In this document: positions 25,396-37,700 of the stretch, in pieces | Numbering within the stretch: position 1 is the first letter of the stretch | How the letters are laid out: each line of letters starts with the position of its first letter | Assembly (NCBI GenBank): GCA_021442155.1 | Contig: CM038214.1 | Coordinates: 50,288,703-50,352,702, forward strand | Direction: 5' to 3' | Origin: Cymbidium sinense | Lineage: Eukaryota > Streptophyta > Magnoliopsida > Asparagales > Orchidaceae | DNA length: 64,000 nt | Notes under the pieces: generated by a model | Database searches by the model: none | Seen by the model: only the letters and a program-made list of their open reading frames with translations | Told to the model about the DNA's origin: nothing | Translations under genes and position numbers: made by a program

Positions 25396-25424
25396 TATGG
25401 TAATATAATAAGAGTTAGGGTTAG

Positions 25425-25548
25425 GTTTTAGGGTATTCAAATCTAACAGTCAAGGAAAAGTCTCTTGAGACATTTTCTTTAGCTACCATAACTATGTTAA
25501 GATTAGGTCATTCTTTAGATCTACTCCTAACGACATCTTTATTCAAGG
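25425..25548. other. Conserved 125 bp spacer between TTTAGGG-like stretches
   Basis: A low-repeat segment (GTATTCAAATCTAACAGTCA to ACGACATCTTTATTC) bounded by telomere-like words on both sides. It recurs almost unchanged at 57049-57166, after element B, and so marks a duplicated junction. Confidence 0.7.
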
Positions 25549-25854
25549 TTTAGGGTTTAGGGTTAGTTTAGGGTTTAGGGTTTAAGGTTAGTTTAGGGTT
25601 TATGGTTTAAGGTTTAGGGTTTATGGTTTAGAGTTTAGGGTTTAGGGTTGTAGGTTTTTTGGTTTAGGGTTTATGGTTTAGGGTTTAGGGTTTAGTGTTT
25701 ACGATTTTAGGGTTTATGGTTTAGGATTTAAGGTTTAGGATTAAGGGTTTCAGGTTTAGGGTTTAGTGTTTAGGGTTTAGAGTTTTTAAGGTTTAGGATT
25801 TAGGGTTTGGGGTTTAGGGTTTAGGGTTTTGGTTTTAAGTTTACGGTTTAAGCA

Positions 25855-26326
25855 TTTTTTTTTAAAATAGTGAACAAATTTAGATTTAACATTTTTTCTT
25901 TTTGATTTCATCATCCAAGTAGCACCCCATGTTTTCTAAGACACAAGCGATGATAGATAAAAAATGAGCACCCATATAGAGCAAATGAAAAAACTTAGAT
26001 AAGTAGAACCATCTCTACTGTAAAGACACAGTACCAAAACTAGCAGATCGGATCAACCATTCTTTAATTTCTCTAGTTCTTATTAGATCCATCACCGCCT
26101 CTCAAATAGCGGGATCCTCCATCATATCCATGATCTCTCCTTCCGCCACCACCATGGCTATAACCTCCATCGCTCCTCCCGCCTGCATAACCATCACTAC
26201 TCAAACCACCACCTCCAATCAACCCGGCACCTCCCACCCCCCCACCACGCATAACTATCTCGACTTAGCCTCCACGTCTAGGCGGCACGGTTGATGGTGA
26301 TGTTCCTGCCGTCAAGGTTCATTCTT
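25855..26326 (-). pseudogene. GR-RBP fragment 2
   Basis: Same fragment as at 12007-12504: an A-rich 3' end (minus strand) near 25855, a 3' UTR-like part, a degraded Gly-rich part, and RRM-end sequence next to CCCTAAG at 26326. It has lost about 6 bp in the NGQ codons, so the RRM-end frame is shifted. It follows element A at the same spacing as fragment 5 follows element B. Confidence 0.75.
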
Positions 26327-28857
26327 AGGGTTTAAGTTTATTAGGTTTTAAGGTTTAGGTTTATTTTTTTTAATTTATTTAGTTACTTTAGGTTTAGGTT
26401 TAGTTGTTAGTTTAGTTTAGAGTTTAGGATTTTGAGTTTAGAGTTTAAGGTCAGCTTAAGGTTTAGGGTTAGTTTAGGGTTTAAGGTTTTTAGGGTTTAA
26501 GGTTTATGGTTAGTTTAGGGTTTAGGGTTTAAGGTTTTAGGGTTTAGTGTTTAGGGTTTAAGAATAGGGATAGGGTTTAGGGTGTAAGGTTTAAGGTTTT
26601 AGGTTTAGGGTTTAGTATTTAGGGTGTAGGGTTTAGGGTTCTGTTTAGGGTTTTAGGGTTTAGGGTTGTAGGTTTAGGGTTGTAGGTTTAGGGTTTAGTG
26701 TTTAGGGTTAGTTTTAGGGTTTACAGTTTATGATTTTTTTTTAAATTAAGTAAATCGATAGGTTTAATTTTATTTAGTTTATTTTTTATTTATTTTAGTT
26801 TAGTTTATTTTACATTTTTATTTAGGTTTATTTTTTATTTAATTTAGATTATTTATTTTAGGTTTGTTTATTTTTTTCAAGTTTTTTATTTTACTTTTTC
26901 AATTTTGGTTTAAGTTTGCTTTTTAGTTTAGTTTTTATTTTAGTTTATTTTTTAGGTTTTGGTTTTTTTTTTTATTTTTAGGTTTAGGTTTAGGTTTTTA
27001 TTATATTTTTTTAGGATTAGGTTTTAGGTTTATTTTTAAGTTTTATTTTTTTTGTTTAGGTTTGGGTTTATTTTTAGTTTATTTTATTTCATTTAATTTA
27101 GGTTTAAGTTTTCGTTTAGTATATTTGAGGTTTAGGTTTAGGTTTCATTTATTATAGATTATTTTATTTTAGTTTAGGTTGAAGTTTATTTTATTTTGTT
27201 TACTTTATTTTTATTTTAGGATTAGTTTTTTTTAGTTTAGGGTTTAGGTTATTTTTTATTTATTTATAGGTTTTATTTTTAGGTTTATTTTTTAGGTTTA
27301 AGTTTTTATTTAGTTTTTATTTTAATTTATTTTAGCTTTATTTTATTTTTATTTCATGTTTAATTTTTATTTTATTTACTTTTTTATTCTTAGGTTTATT
27401 TTTTTGTTTAGTTTATATTTTTATTTATTTTATTTTAATTTATTTTTATATTTTATTTTATTTTGTTTTTATGTTGAGGTTTAGGTTTAGGTTTAGATTT
27501 TTGTTTAGGATGTAATTTTATTTTATTTTATGTTATTTAGGTTTAGGTTTATTTATTTATTTTATTTAGTTTTAGGTTTCAATTTATTTTTTAATGTAAT
27601 TTTATTTTTTAGGTTTAAGTTTTTTATTTATTTTATTTTTTAGGTTTTATTTAGTTTGGGTTTAGGTTTTTAGGGTTTTAGGGTTTATGGTTTGTGGTTT
27701 TAGGTTTTGGGTTTAGGGTTGTAGGTTTTATGGTTTAGGGTTTAGGGTTTAGAGTTTAGAGTTTAGGGTTTAGGGTTTAGGGTTTTAAAGATTAGGATTT
27801 TGAGTTTAGGGTTGTAGGTTTAGGGTTCAGGGTCAGTTTTAAGGTTTATTTAGGGTTAGGGTTTTTTTATTTTTTAAATTAAGTAAACTCATAAGTTTAA
27901 GTTTATTTAGTTTATTTTTTATTTATTTTAATTTATTTTATTTTTTATTTTGTTTTTTATTTTATTTAGGTTTAATTTTATTTTTATTTAGTTTAGTTTA
28001 TTTATTTTAGGTTTATTTATTTGAGTTTAGGTTCTTTATTTTAGTTTCTTTTTAAGGTTTATGTTTAGGTTTAGGCTTATTTTTAAGTGTAGTTTTATTT
28101 TTATTTTATCTTTTAGGCTTAGGTTTAATTTTTTATTTTTATGTTTAAGTTTAAGTTTAGATTTTATTTTTTTAGGTTTAGGTTTTACGTTTATTTTTAG
28201 GTTTTATTTTTTAGTTTAGGATTAAGTTTATTTTTAGTTTATTTTATTTTATTTAGGGATTACGTTTAGGTTTTAGTTTAGTTTATTTTAGGTTTTAGTT
28301 TAGGTCTTATTCATTTTAGTTTAGGTTTAGGTTTATTTTATCTTTATTTCTGGTTTAGGTTTAGGTTTTTTTTGGTTTTGGGCTTAGGTTTTATTTTTTA
28401 TTTATTTTTACGTTTTATTTTTAGGTTTAAGTTTTTATTTAGTCTTTATTTTATTTTATTTTAGGTTTATTTTATTTTTATTTTAGGTTTAGTTTTTATT
28501 TTATTTAAGTTTTTTTTATTTTTTAGTTTTGTTTAGGTTTCTATTTATTTTATTTTAGTTTAGTTTTTATTTTTTATTTTATTTTCTTTTTAGGTTTAGG
28601 TTTAGGTTTAGGTTTAGGTTTTAATTTAGGTTTTAATTTAATTTAATTTTTTATTTTATTATGGTTTAGGTTTCTTTATTTATTTTGAGGTTTTAGGTTT
28701 TGGTTTTTAGCTTTTTATGGTTTAGGATTTAGGGTTTAGGGTTTGGGGTTTTGGGTTTTTGATTTAGGTTTTAGGTTTTATTGTTTAGGGTTTTTAGTGT
28801 TTAGGGTTTAGGTTTTAGGTCTTGGTTCATGTTTTAGTTTAAGTTTAGGATTTTTGG

Positions 28858-29312
28858 TTTTTTTAATAGAGAACAAATATTCAACATTTCTTATTTTCGA
28901 TTTTGTTGACCAAGTAACACACCAAGTTCTCTAAGACATAAGCGATGTCAAAGATAAAAAATGAACACACATAGAAGCAAATCAAAAACCCTAGATAACT
29001 AGAACCATCTCTACTATATATGCATAGTTCCATAAGTAGTAGATCAGATCAACCGTTCTTTACTTTCTCTAATTTTCATCAGAACCACCGTGACCTCTCG
29101 AATAGCGGGATCCACCATCATATCCCCGATCTCTCCCTCCGCCACCACCACGGTTGTAACCTTCTTCACTCTTCCTGCATCCATAACCACCACAGCTCCA
29201 ACCACCACCTCCAAATCACCCACCACCACGATGATAACTACCGCCTCTACCAGAACTAAACTGAGCCTGGTTGAAGGTGATGTTCCTGCCATCAAGGTTC
29301 TGCCCATTCTTA
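28858..29312 (-). pseudogene. GR-RBP fragment 3
   Basis: The best-preserved RRM end: NGQNLDGRNITFNQAQFSSG from 29309 downward, followed by GRGGSYHRGGG and a stop. The rest of the Gly-rich tail is readable after frame changes. The 3' UTR-like part ends with TTAATAGAGAACAAAT on the plus strand, preceded by T-rich satellite. It lacks the RRM start, so it cannot bind RNA in the usual way. Confidence 0.8.
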
Positions 29313-30866
29313 GGGTTTAAGTTTATTAGGTTTATGGGTTTAGGTTTATTTTTAAATTTATTTAATTACTTTAGGTTTAGTTTTATGGTTAGGGTTCAAG
29401 GTTTAGGGTTTAGGGTTTAAGGTTTAGGGTTAGCTTAGGGTTTGGGTTAGTTTAGGGGTTAGGCTTTAGGCTTTAAGGTTTAAGGTTTTTAGGGTTTAGA
29501 GTTTATGGTTTATGGTTAGTTTAGGATTTTGGGTTTAAGGTTTTAGGGTTTAGGGTTTAGGGTTTAGGGTTTAGGGTTTAGGGTTTAAGGTTAAGGTTAG
29601 GGTTTAGGGTTTAAGGTTAAGGTTTTTAAGTTTTGGGTTTAGGTTGGTTTAGTTATAGGTTAGGTTTATTCAAGGTTTAAAATTAGTTTAGTTTAGGGTT
29701 TTAGGTTTAGGGTTTAGGGTTTAAGGTTGTATGTTTAGGGTTGTAGGTTTAGGGTTTAGGGTTTAGGGTTAGTTTTAGGGTTTAGGTTTTAGGGTTTACG
29801 ATTTAGGGTTTAGGATTTAGGGTTTAGGGTTTAGGTTTTTTTTTAAATTAAGTAAATTAATAGGTTAAGGTTTATTTTGTTTATTTTTTATTAATTGTAG
29901 TTTATTTTAGTTTTAATTTTTATTTAGGTTTTTTTATTTATTTAGTTTAGCTTATTTATTTTAGGTTTATTTATTTCAATTTAGGTTTTTTATTTTAGTT
30001 TATTTTTTAGGTTTAGTTTTAGGTTTATGTTTATTTTTTAGTATAATTTTATTTTTATTTTATTCTTTAGGTTTAGGTTTTAATTTTATTTCTTTAGGTT
30101 TAGGTTTTAGGTTTTTATTTTAGGATATTTTTAGGTTTTATTTTTTAGTTTATGTTTAGGTTTATTTTTAGTTTATTTTATTATATTTAGTTTAGGTTTA
30201 GGTTTTATTTATTTTAGTTTAGTTTATTTTAGTTTAGGTTTAGGTTTATTTTTTTATTTTAGGTTTTGGTTCCTTTTATTTAGTTTAGGGCTCAAGTTTT
30301 ATTTTTATTTATTTTTAGGTTTTACTTCTAGGTTTATTTTTTAGGTTTTGGTTTTTATTTAGTTTTATTTTATTTTATTTTAGGTTTTTTATTTTATTTT
30401 TACATTTTTATTTTATCTAGGTTTTTTATTTTTTAGTGTAGTTTAATTTTTATTTTTTAAATTTTAGTTTAATTTTTAATTTTTTTTTTTAGGTTTTGTT
30501 TAGCTTTAGGGTATTGTTTATGTTTTTATTTTTATTTTTTTATTTTGGTTTAGGTTTTTTATTTATTATGTTTTTTTGGTTTTATTTAGTTTTGGTTTAG
30601 GTTTTTAGCTTTTTCAAGTTTAGGGTTGAGGGTTTAAGGTTTAGGGTTTAGGGTTTATGGTTTTTTTAGGTTTAGGGTTTAGGGTTTAGTGCTTAGGGTT
30701 TAGGTTTTGGAGTTTAAGGTTTAGTGTTTTAGGATTTAGGGTTTAGGGTTTAGGTTTTAGGGTTTAGGGTTTAGGGTTTTAGGGTTTAGTGTTTAGTGTT
30801 TAGGGTTTATGGTTTAGGGTTTCGGGTTTAGGTTTTTGGTTTGGGGTTCAGGTTTTAGTTTGGAGT

Positions 30867-31370
30867 TTTGGGTTTTTTTTTTATTTTAATAGAGAACAAA
30901 TTCAGTTTCAACATTTCTTCTTTTCAATTTCATTAACCAAGTAACACACCAAGTTTTCTAAGACACAAGTGACGACATTGATAAAAATTGAGCACGCATA
31001 GAGCAAATAAAAAACCCTAGATGACTAGAACCATCTCTACTGTAAAGACATATCTCCATAAGCAGCATGTCGGATCGGCTGTTCTTTAGTTTCTTCAGTT
31101 CCCATCAGAACTAGCCCAGCCTCTCGAGTAGTAAGATCCACCATCATATCCCCTATCTCTCCCTCTGCCACCACCACGATTATAACCTCTGTCGCTCCTC
31201 CCGTCTCCATAACCACCACTGCTCTGACCACCATCTTTATATCAACCAGCACCTCCAGATCCCCCACTATCACTATGATAACTGCCACCTCCACCTTCAC
31301 CTTCACTACCAGATCTGGACTGAGCTTGGTTAACGGTGAAGTTCCTGCCGTCAAGGTTCTACCCATTCTT
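30867..31370 (-). pseudogene. GR-RBP fragment 4
   Basis: Reads NG*NLDGRNFTVNQAQSRSG (one stop) and then GSEGEGGGGSYHSDSGGS. The 3' end shows the clearest poly(A)-like tract (T-run at 30872-30882 on the plus strand), then TTTTAATAGAGAACAAATTC. It lies about 300 bp left of the LINE copy 2 insertion. Non-functional. Confidence 0.8.
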
Positions 31371-31685
31371 AGGGTTCAGACTTAAGTTTATATGGTTTTC
31401 AAGTTTAGGTATATTATTTAATTTATTTAGTTACTTTAGTTTAGGTTTAGGGTTTGAGGTTTAGGGTTTAGGGTTTAGGGTTTAAGGTTAGTGTTTAGGG
31501 TTTATGGTTTAGGGTTTAGTGTTTAGGGTTTAGGGTTTGGAGTTTTAGGGTTTATGCTTTTAGGGTTTAGGGTTTAAGGTTAGGGCTTAGGGTTTAGGGT
31601 TTAGGGTTAGGGCTTAGGGTTTAGGGTTTAGGATTTTTTAGGGTTTAAGGTTTAGGGTTTAGGGTTTAGGGTTTAGGGTTTAGGG
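31371..31685 (+). repeat. TTTAGGG run at the LINE copy 2 insertion point
   Basis: Mostly TTTAGGG with a few AAGG and single-base variants, becoming perfect from about 31645 to the T-tract at 31686. It is the left flank of LINE copy 2; its partner on the right begins at 40460. Confidence 0.8.
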
Positions 31686-31700
31686 TTTTTTTTTTATTTT

Positions 31701-34700
31701 GGGAAACCCCATATAGGGGGAATTTTATTGCCACAAAAAGAGGGTTACAACATCCTTAAGAGGGCATAAACTCCAAAACTACTACTCAAAGAGCTACAAT
31801 CAGCCTAGAGAGTAAATCCCCTATCTAAGTATAACCAAAAGCAAAATAAAAGAGAAAAGTAAAGCAAAAGATACAAAATGATTAACATAGATAAGCCAAT
31901 GGATAGATCAGCCAAAACTCTTGATATGAATGCATGCCAGTGAGAGCAAACTTGTAAGAGAAAAGAGAAGTGCATCCAAAATGAAGAAAGATAGAAATTA
32001 GAATAGTTAAAGTAGTACAGAGAAAGTTAAAAGTGAGAGCAACATAAGCGAGGAAAAATATAGAGAAGTGTGAAAGAAGGCTGGCTCTACACCAAATTGG
32101 GGCGATGCAAATATGAGCATCCAAACTTCAGCGGAAGGGTTACATCACAAAAGCTACTACCAAACTAAGAAGGAGTGAAATCATCACAACCATCATAGCC
32201 TATAAACCTATGAGAAGAAAGCAGTCATTTGTTGAAAGTCTTATGGGCCTTAGTACCTGCAAACCTAAACAAAGCCATATATAATATAGAAAGGAGATAG
32301 CAAAGAGCAAAAAGATAACCCCATGTAGGAAAATTATCATCAATATAGTCACTATAGCATGAGAATCCCTATACATATGAGAATGAGCCATCTTTTCCAG
32401 AATCCATTTTAAAACCATAGCCAAGAGTATAATTAGACTAGCATAAAAACCCACCACAAGAGAACAGCAGAAAAAGCAACTGCTGAAATCCTACTAAGCA
32501 AATCAATGAGCCAAACATATGAGACATATACGAAACTTTTAGGGAGTACCCAGTATAGTCCAGAAACCCAATCATAATAAGCAATGCATATGTTAACAAC
32601 CCCCTTATTAATAACCATTGCAGAAGTTAACAAAAAAAAATGTAAAGCAAGGCAGCAGAACCCAAACCCAAATACAACAAGTGATGCAGAAGTCTAACAG
32701 GACCAAGGTGATAATGCATCAACAGATTAGTTGTACCAGTAACCACAGGAAATAGGCTGCATCCCATCATAAGCGACCAAATAAAGGCGATGGAAAACGA
32801 TAAGACATCTTTGGGCATAAAACTCGATAATCTAGATCAACAAACAACCAAGATAGCAAGATAGCAAAAGACAACAGCTATCCATAGAACCACCCATTCA
32901 GAATAGACAGTGCATGAGATAATAACCAAGTAGGTAGAAGCATAATCACAGGGATCTGCACAAGTCTAACTGAACCAAGATGGAAAAAATAGCAGTAGAT
33001 TAAGTAGTCCACATATATCAGGTGATAAATAGTAGCCCAGACACAAACAGCAAAGACAATCAGTAAGTCAACCCCATAAGGAGCTTGCTAGACATAGGAC
33101 CCTAAAGTCCCATAGTCAACAGATAAAACAACAAAATAATAAGATAATCCAATATAAAATAGAGAAACAACATAGACCCATAGGGGGTTCAAAGGAGAGC
33201 CAACATTGGAATCCTGAAAAACTAAGACAACAGATAACCAAGACAACAAACAACCAAGACAGCAAATAACAACTAGCTGGCCATAAAGCCACCCATTCAA
33301 AATAGATAGTGCATTAGTTAGTAACCAAGTAGTAGTAGCATAATCACAGGAAACAAATAAAATAGCAAAGCCATTATTGCACCCACCATAAGATAAACCA
33401 AAATAAAATAGTGATACAGCATAGGCGCACAGAATGGGTTCAAAGGAGAGCCAACATTGGAATCCTTCAAGACAAAGAAAAGTAGACCAGCAGTTAAGCT
33501 AATAGCATTAGTAAAAGTAGATTGGAAAGAAGACAAAAAGAAAGTCCAATCCTTGAACGAGAAAAAAATAATAATAACAAGGGTATAACAGTGTCTCTCC
33601 ATACAGGTTGGGGAGATGAGATTAGGAAGAACAATCACAGAAACCAAGACATCAATTAACCAAGACAACAAACAGCCAAGACAGCAAATTATAGCTAGCT
33701 GACCATAGAACCACCCATTCAGAATAGACAGTGCATAAGATAACACAGGGACCTGCACAAGTCTAATAGAACCAGGATGAAATAAATAGCAGCATATTAA
33801 GTACTCCATAAATACTAGATGATAAGCAATAGTCCAGTCGCAAACAGCAAAGACAATCAGAGAAACAACCCCAGAATCAGGCTGCTGGACTAAAGACCCG
33901 ATAATCCAACATCCAATAATTAAAACAACAAAACAATTGTTGCACCCACCATAAGATAAATCAGTAAGGAACAGGGAGACAACATAGACTCAAAAGGGGT
34001 TCAAGAAAAAACCATCATTGAAATCCTTCAAGACAAAGTAAAGCAGACCAGCAAGTAAGCCAACATCACCAGTAAAAATAGGCTGAAATGAAATGAAGAA
34101 AAAAATTCCATCCTACAAGGAAACAGTAATAATAGCAAGGTTATTGCAGTTGCTCTCCATACAGGTAATGGAGGTGAGGTTAGATAGCATAGGAGGGGGC
34201 ACAACCCTATTAAAGAGAGAAAAGACAGATAAATTCAATGAAGTCTGTACAAAATTATAGCAATTACATAAGGAGACAACAAAGTCATGAGGCCATGAAC
34301 AAATTTCTAGATTAAAGAAAAGAGAAAAAACACAACCTTAATCATATAATGAAAATTACAATAGGTCCCATAAACAGAATAATGATAGCAAGAAGTCTTT
34401 CCCTGTAAAGCAGAAAGAAAAGAATAAAATAATCCATCTCCCTCCAGCAGACAGGAGAAACCTTACCAAAAGCAGTGGTTTTAGTGAAAACAGTAGTAGC
34501 AATAAAACCCTAAATAAGGTCAGGGTAAGTAATCCAACAAGATGCCATAGAGATCGACTAACCGAGAAAGGGATAATAGGAATTAGCATCGGAAATCCAT
34601 AAAATATCAAAACTAAGCGAAGTTGATCATGCGGTTAAAAGTAATGTAACAGTCAAACCAATAGGATGGATTAATTTACAGGAGTCCGGTATTGTCCAAA
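31701..34700 (-). other. LINE copy 2, 3' untranslated region with internal repeats
   Basis: Three kilobases with no recognisable domain. The plus-strand phrase CCACCCATTCAGAATAGACA and variants recurs near 32891, 33291 and 33712 (spacing about 400-420 bp), and an AATCCTTCAAGACAAAG-like phrase recurs near 33452 and 34018. Read on the minus strand, these give recurring hydrophobic peptides such as NGWFYGQLAIICCLGCLLSW. The far end, CCCCATATAGGGGG next to the tail, is shared with copy 3 and marks the true 3' terminus. Confidence 0.75.
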
Positions 34701-37700
34701 TTAACCAAACCGCAAATGTTTAGAAAGTGTAAGTTGATCAAAGAATTTTATGCCATCCAATCTAGCACCCAGATTGGCAAGGTAATCATCACATGCATTA
34801 CCTTCATGCCATACATGAGTGATTTTAAAATAAAGTTGAGAGAGGAGAGCTCTAGTCTGCTTTAGAAGGTAGTACAATTCTACATTGCCCATTTTGGTGG
34901 AAGTCAAAAGATCAATCAGCAACAGGGCATCCACCTCAATCCAAATATTGAGCCAACCTTTTGGAAGGCAAATCTCAATAGCTTTGTAAACTGCCATTAG
35001 CTCAGCAAAAGGAACAGAGCAAGTATTAAGGGGGTAAGCAAAAGCACATAAGACATTACCATTAAGGTTTCTAAAAATACCACCACAGCCAGAAGCATTT
35101 TGAGAAATAGAGCCATTAGTGTTAATTTTAATAGTATTAGCATGAGGTTTTACCCAATAAACAATCTTGTCATTCTTCTTAATTGGATCCAAGTTAAAAC
35201 CCAGTTTATTGGTCACAAATTTACAACCATTAAATTGATTGTAGTTAATTAAATTGGCATTAAACAAGTCATAGATTTTAGTTTTAATTCTAGCAATTAT
35301 CCTCATGTGGTTCATAGGAGTCCCATGATGTTTTGCATCATTTCTATCCATCCATATGAACCAAATAAGAGTGATAGTAGTTAAGACTTTAATGTGGCCT
35401 TTAATAGTGTTTTCAAAATAAATTTCAAGAAGTTGGTATAAAGTTAAGGGGCCATTGAATTTGCCAATGTTAAAGAGATCATCATATCAAATCCAAAGTT
35501 TGGAAGCAATGGCTCCGTTAACAAAAACATGATTCACATTCTCAATGTGAAAGCAACAGTAGCAATTTGAAGGTAAGTAAAAACCTTTAACCCACATCAA
35601 GGAGTCAATAGGGATGAATTTTTTCAGGATACGCCAAGTTAGAACAGAATAAGAAATAGGAATAGTGTTATTCCAAAATTTGAAAAACACATTGCAAAAG
35701 TCATGAGCTTCTTTAATATGAATCCAAACATTTTTAAGGTTGAAGTCACCATTTTGAGAAAGCTTAAAAAGGCTCTGATCATGATTGCTAGGAATGATAG
35801 GAATAGTAGTAAGCTTATTTAAAAGAGAGAAAGGAATATAATCAGTAAGCTTATTATTGTTCCACATATTATTCTTCTAGAAAGAGTTCACTTTAATAGC
35901 AGTAGTGGAATGGGTAGAAAGTAAGTCATCAATGGACCCACCTCTAGTCCAGTTATCTTGCCAAAAGAAAGAGGTACCAGAGTTAATCCCCCAAGATATT
36001 AATGATTCTACTTCCCATTTGATGGAACAAAGTCTTTTCCAAATAGGAGAGTCTCCCGCTCTATAGGGGCAAATGAGAGGCTGCTTACCCTGGCAATATT
36101 TGACAGTCATGAAATTAGCCCAAAGACTATCGTTGCTCCTAAAATTCCACCAAAGTTTATAGGAAAAAGTAGGGATAGCTTCCTTGATTGGCTTACATCC
36201 AAGACCACATTTAGCAAGAGTGCCACAACTTTTATACCAAGAGGTCCAATGCATTCTTTTAGAAGAATTGTTAGAACCCCAGAAGAATTTGTTAAGGAGT
36301 CGCTCAATTCTGTTAATGGTAGAATTGGTCAGCACAATGGTTTGAATGAGATATAAGGCATGGAGTTAAGGGTGCTCTTAATCAAAGTGAGCCTACCGCC
36401 AAAAGAGACTAAATGAAATTCCCAAACATAAATTTTATTTGAGATTTTTTGGATTAGCTCATCAAAGAGATGTGATCTTTTCTGATTTAAAAAGCGGAGC
36501 ACCAAGATATTTAATAGGAAGTTGTTCTCAAGATTTGGTTGGTCCTATTACTAGGGATTTTAGAGGAAAGAATGAAACAACTTTTACCTTCATTAAGAAT
36601 AAGACCACTTTCATTACCAAATTTATTTTAAAGATTCTTAATAGTTTTAATGTGATGAATAGAAGCATTGCAAAAGATTATGAAGTCATCAGCAAAACTA
36701 AGATGAGAGACAGGAAGACCACCTTGACTTCTAAAAAACATGTTGGGATTATTGTTGAAAAGATCATTAAGGCTCCTCGAAAGATATTCAACAACAATAA
36801 TAAAAAGAGAGAGTGATAAGGGATCTCCTTGTCTCAAACCATGCATTGAAGGGAAAAAACCAAGGAACTCACCATTCATGATAACGGAGAACCAAACATT
36901 GGTAATACAGTTTTTAATGAGGCAGATAAAATAGTTTAAAAAACCAAACAAATGAAGAATTTGGAAGAGGAAATTCCAATAGAGGTTGTCGAAAGCTTTA
37001 GAGATGTCCAGTTTGAAAAGGATGTTACCACCTCTAGTAGAAGCATCAATGTCATGAATCAGCTCTTAGGCAAGAAGAATGTTGTCAGATATAGCTCTAC
37101 CTTTAACAAAGTCAGTTTGATTAGGTGAAATAATTTTAAGCAGTAGCAGACTAATTCTATTGGCAATTAATTTAGCAATGAGTTTATGAAAGAAGGTGCA
37201 AAGGCTGATAGGTCTGAAATCACCCCAAGATTTAGGATTATTAATTTTGGGAAAGAGAACAAAGGAAGTGCTAGAAAAATATCTAGGTAAAGGATTGCCA
37301 TAAAAAAAAATCAATGACAACATCAACAAGGTCAGACTTAATAATAGGCCAACAATGCTGAAAAATTGAGTCGTGTAGCCTTCAGGGCCAGCAACAGAAT
37401 TAGTGTTCATGCTATTGAGAATATTACCAATCTCAGCTTTCGTAAGACGCAAACTAAGCAGGTGGTTATCATCATTAGTGATCGTTGAGGGAAACATGTG
37501 TGAGTTGGAAAGAGCTTCTAAGGAAGGGTTGTTGTTTAATAAATTTTTAAAATGATGTATGACAGAATCTTTAATATCATTATTATCATCTAGTCATTTT
37601 AATTTTTAATTTTTTAATAGAGTTTAAGGCTTTCTTTTTTGAAAAGAGCATGAAAGTACCGGTATTTTGTCACCATCAGCAATATGTTTGCTAGAAGCCT

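Larger units (their letters stand above)
15557..25424 (+). mobile_element. Tat/Ogre-type Ty3/gypsy element A, 5'-incomplete and rearranged
   Basis: Plus-strand order: gag (15557-16430), a protease remnant (17395-17634), an unrecognised 2 kb stretch where RT and the first RNase H should be, the extra archaeal-type RNase H (19696-20030), integrase (20100-21370), then about 4 kb of LTR-like and tandem-repeat DNA. RNase H placed just before the integrase, and the integrase style, are diagnostic of the Tat lineage. No 5' LTR or primer-binding site is visible; the left edge is T-rich satellite running straight into gag. All coding parts contain stops. The 3' part and its flank are closely similar to element B. 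Confidence 0.85.
25549..31685 (+). repeat. Telomere-like satellite block II with three GR-RBP fragments
   Basis: TTTAGGG-rich stretches alternate with T-rich ones. The mark AAATTAAGTAAAC or a variant lies near 26741, 27873 and 29842, with waypoints near 27385, 28508 and 30421. The motif GGTTTTTAGCTTTTT closes T-rich stretches near 28693 and 30601. GR-RBP fragments start at 25855, 28858 and 30867 (spacing 3.0 and 2.0 kb), showing a higher-order repeat of variable length. The right end is about six perfect TTTAGGG units immediately before the poly-T of LINE copy 2. Confidence 0.85.

Noticed and set aside
15557..25424. A 5' LTR for element A
   Set aside because: The DNA left of gag is T-rich satellite and shares nothing with the 21371-25395 region.
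29020..29320. Plus-strand His/Ser/Thr-rich frames over the GR-RBP fragment, and similar ones at 57518-57766
   Set aside because: They are antisense shadows of the Gly-rich tail (GGN codons read backwards) and are not repeated as open frames in the other copies.
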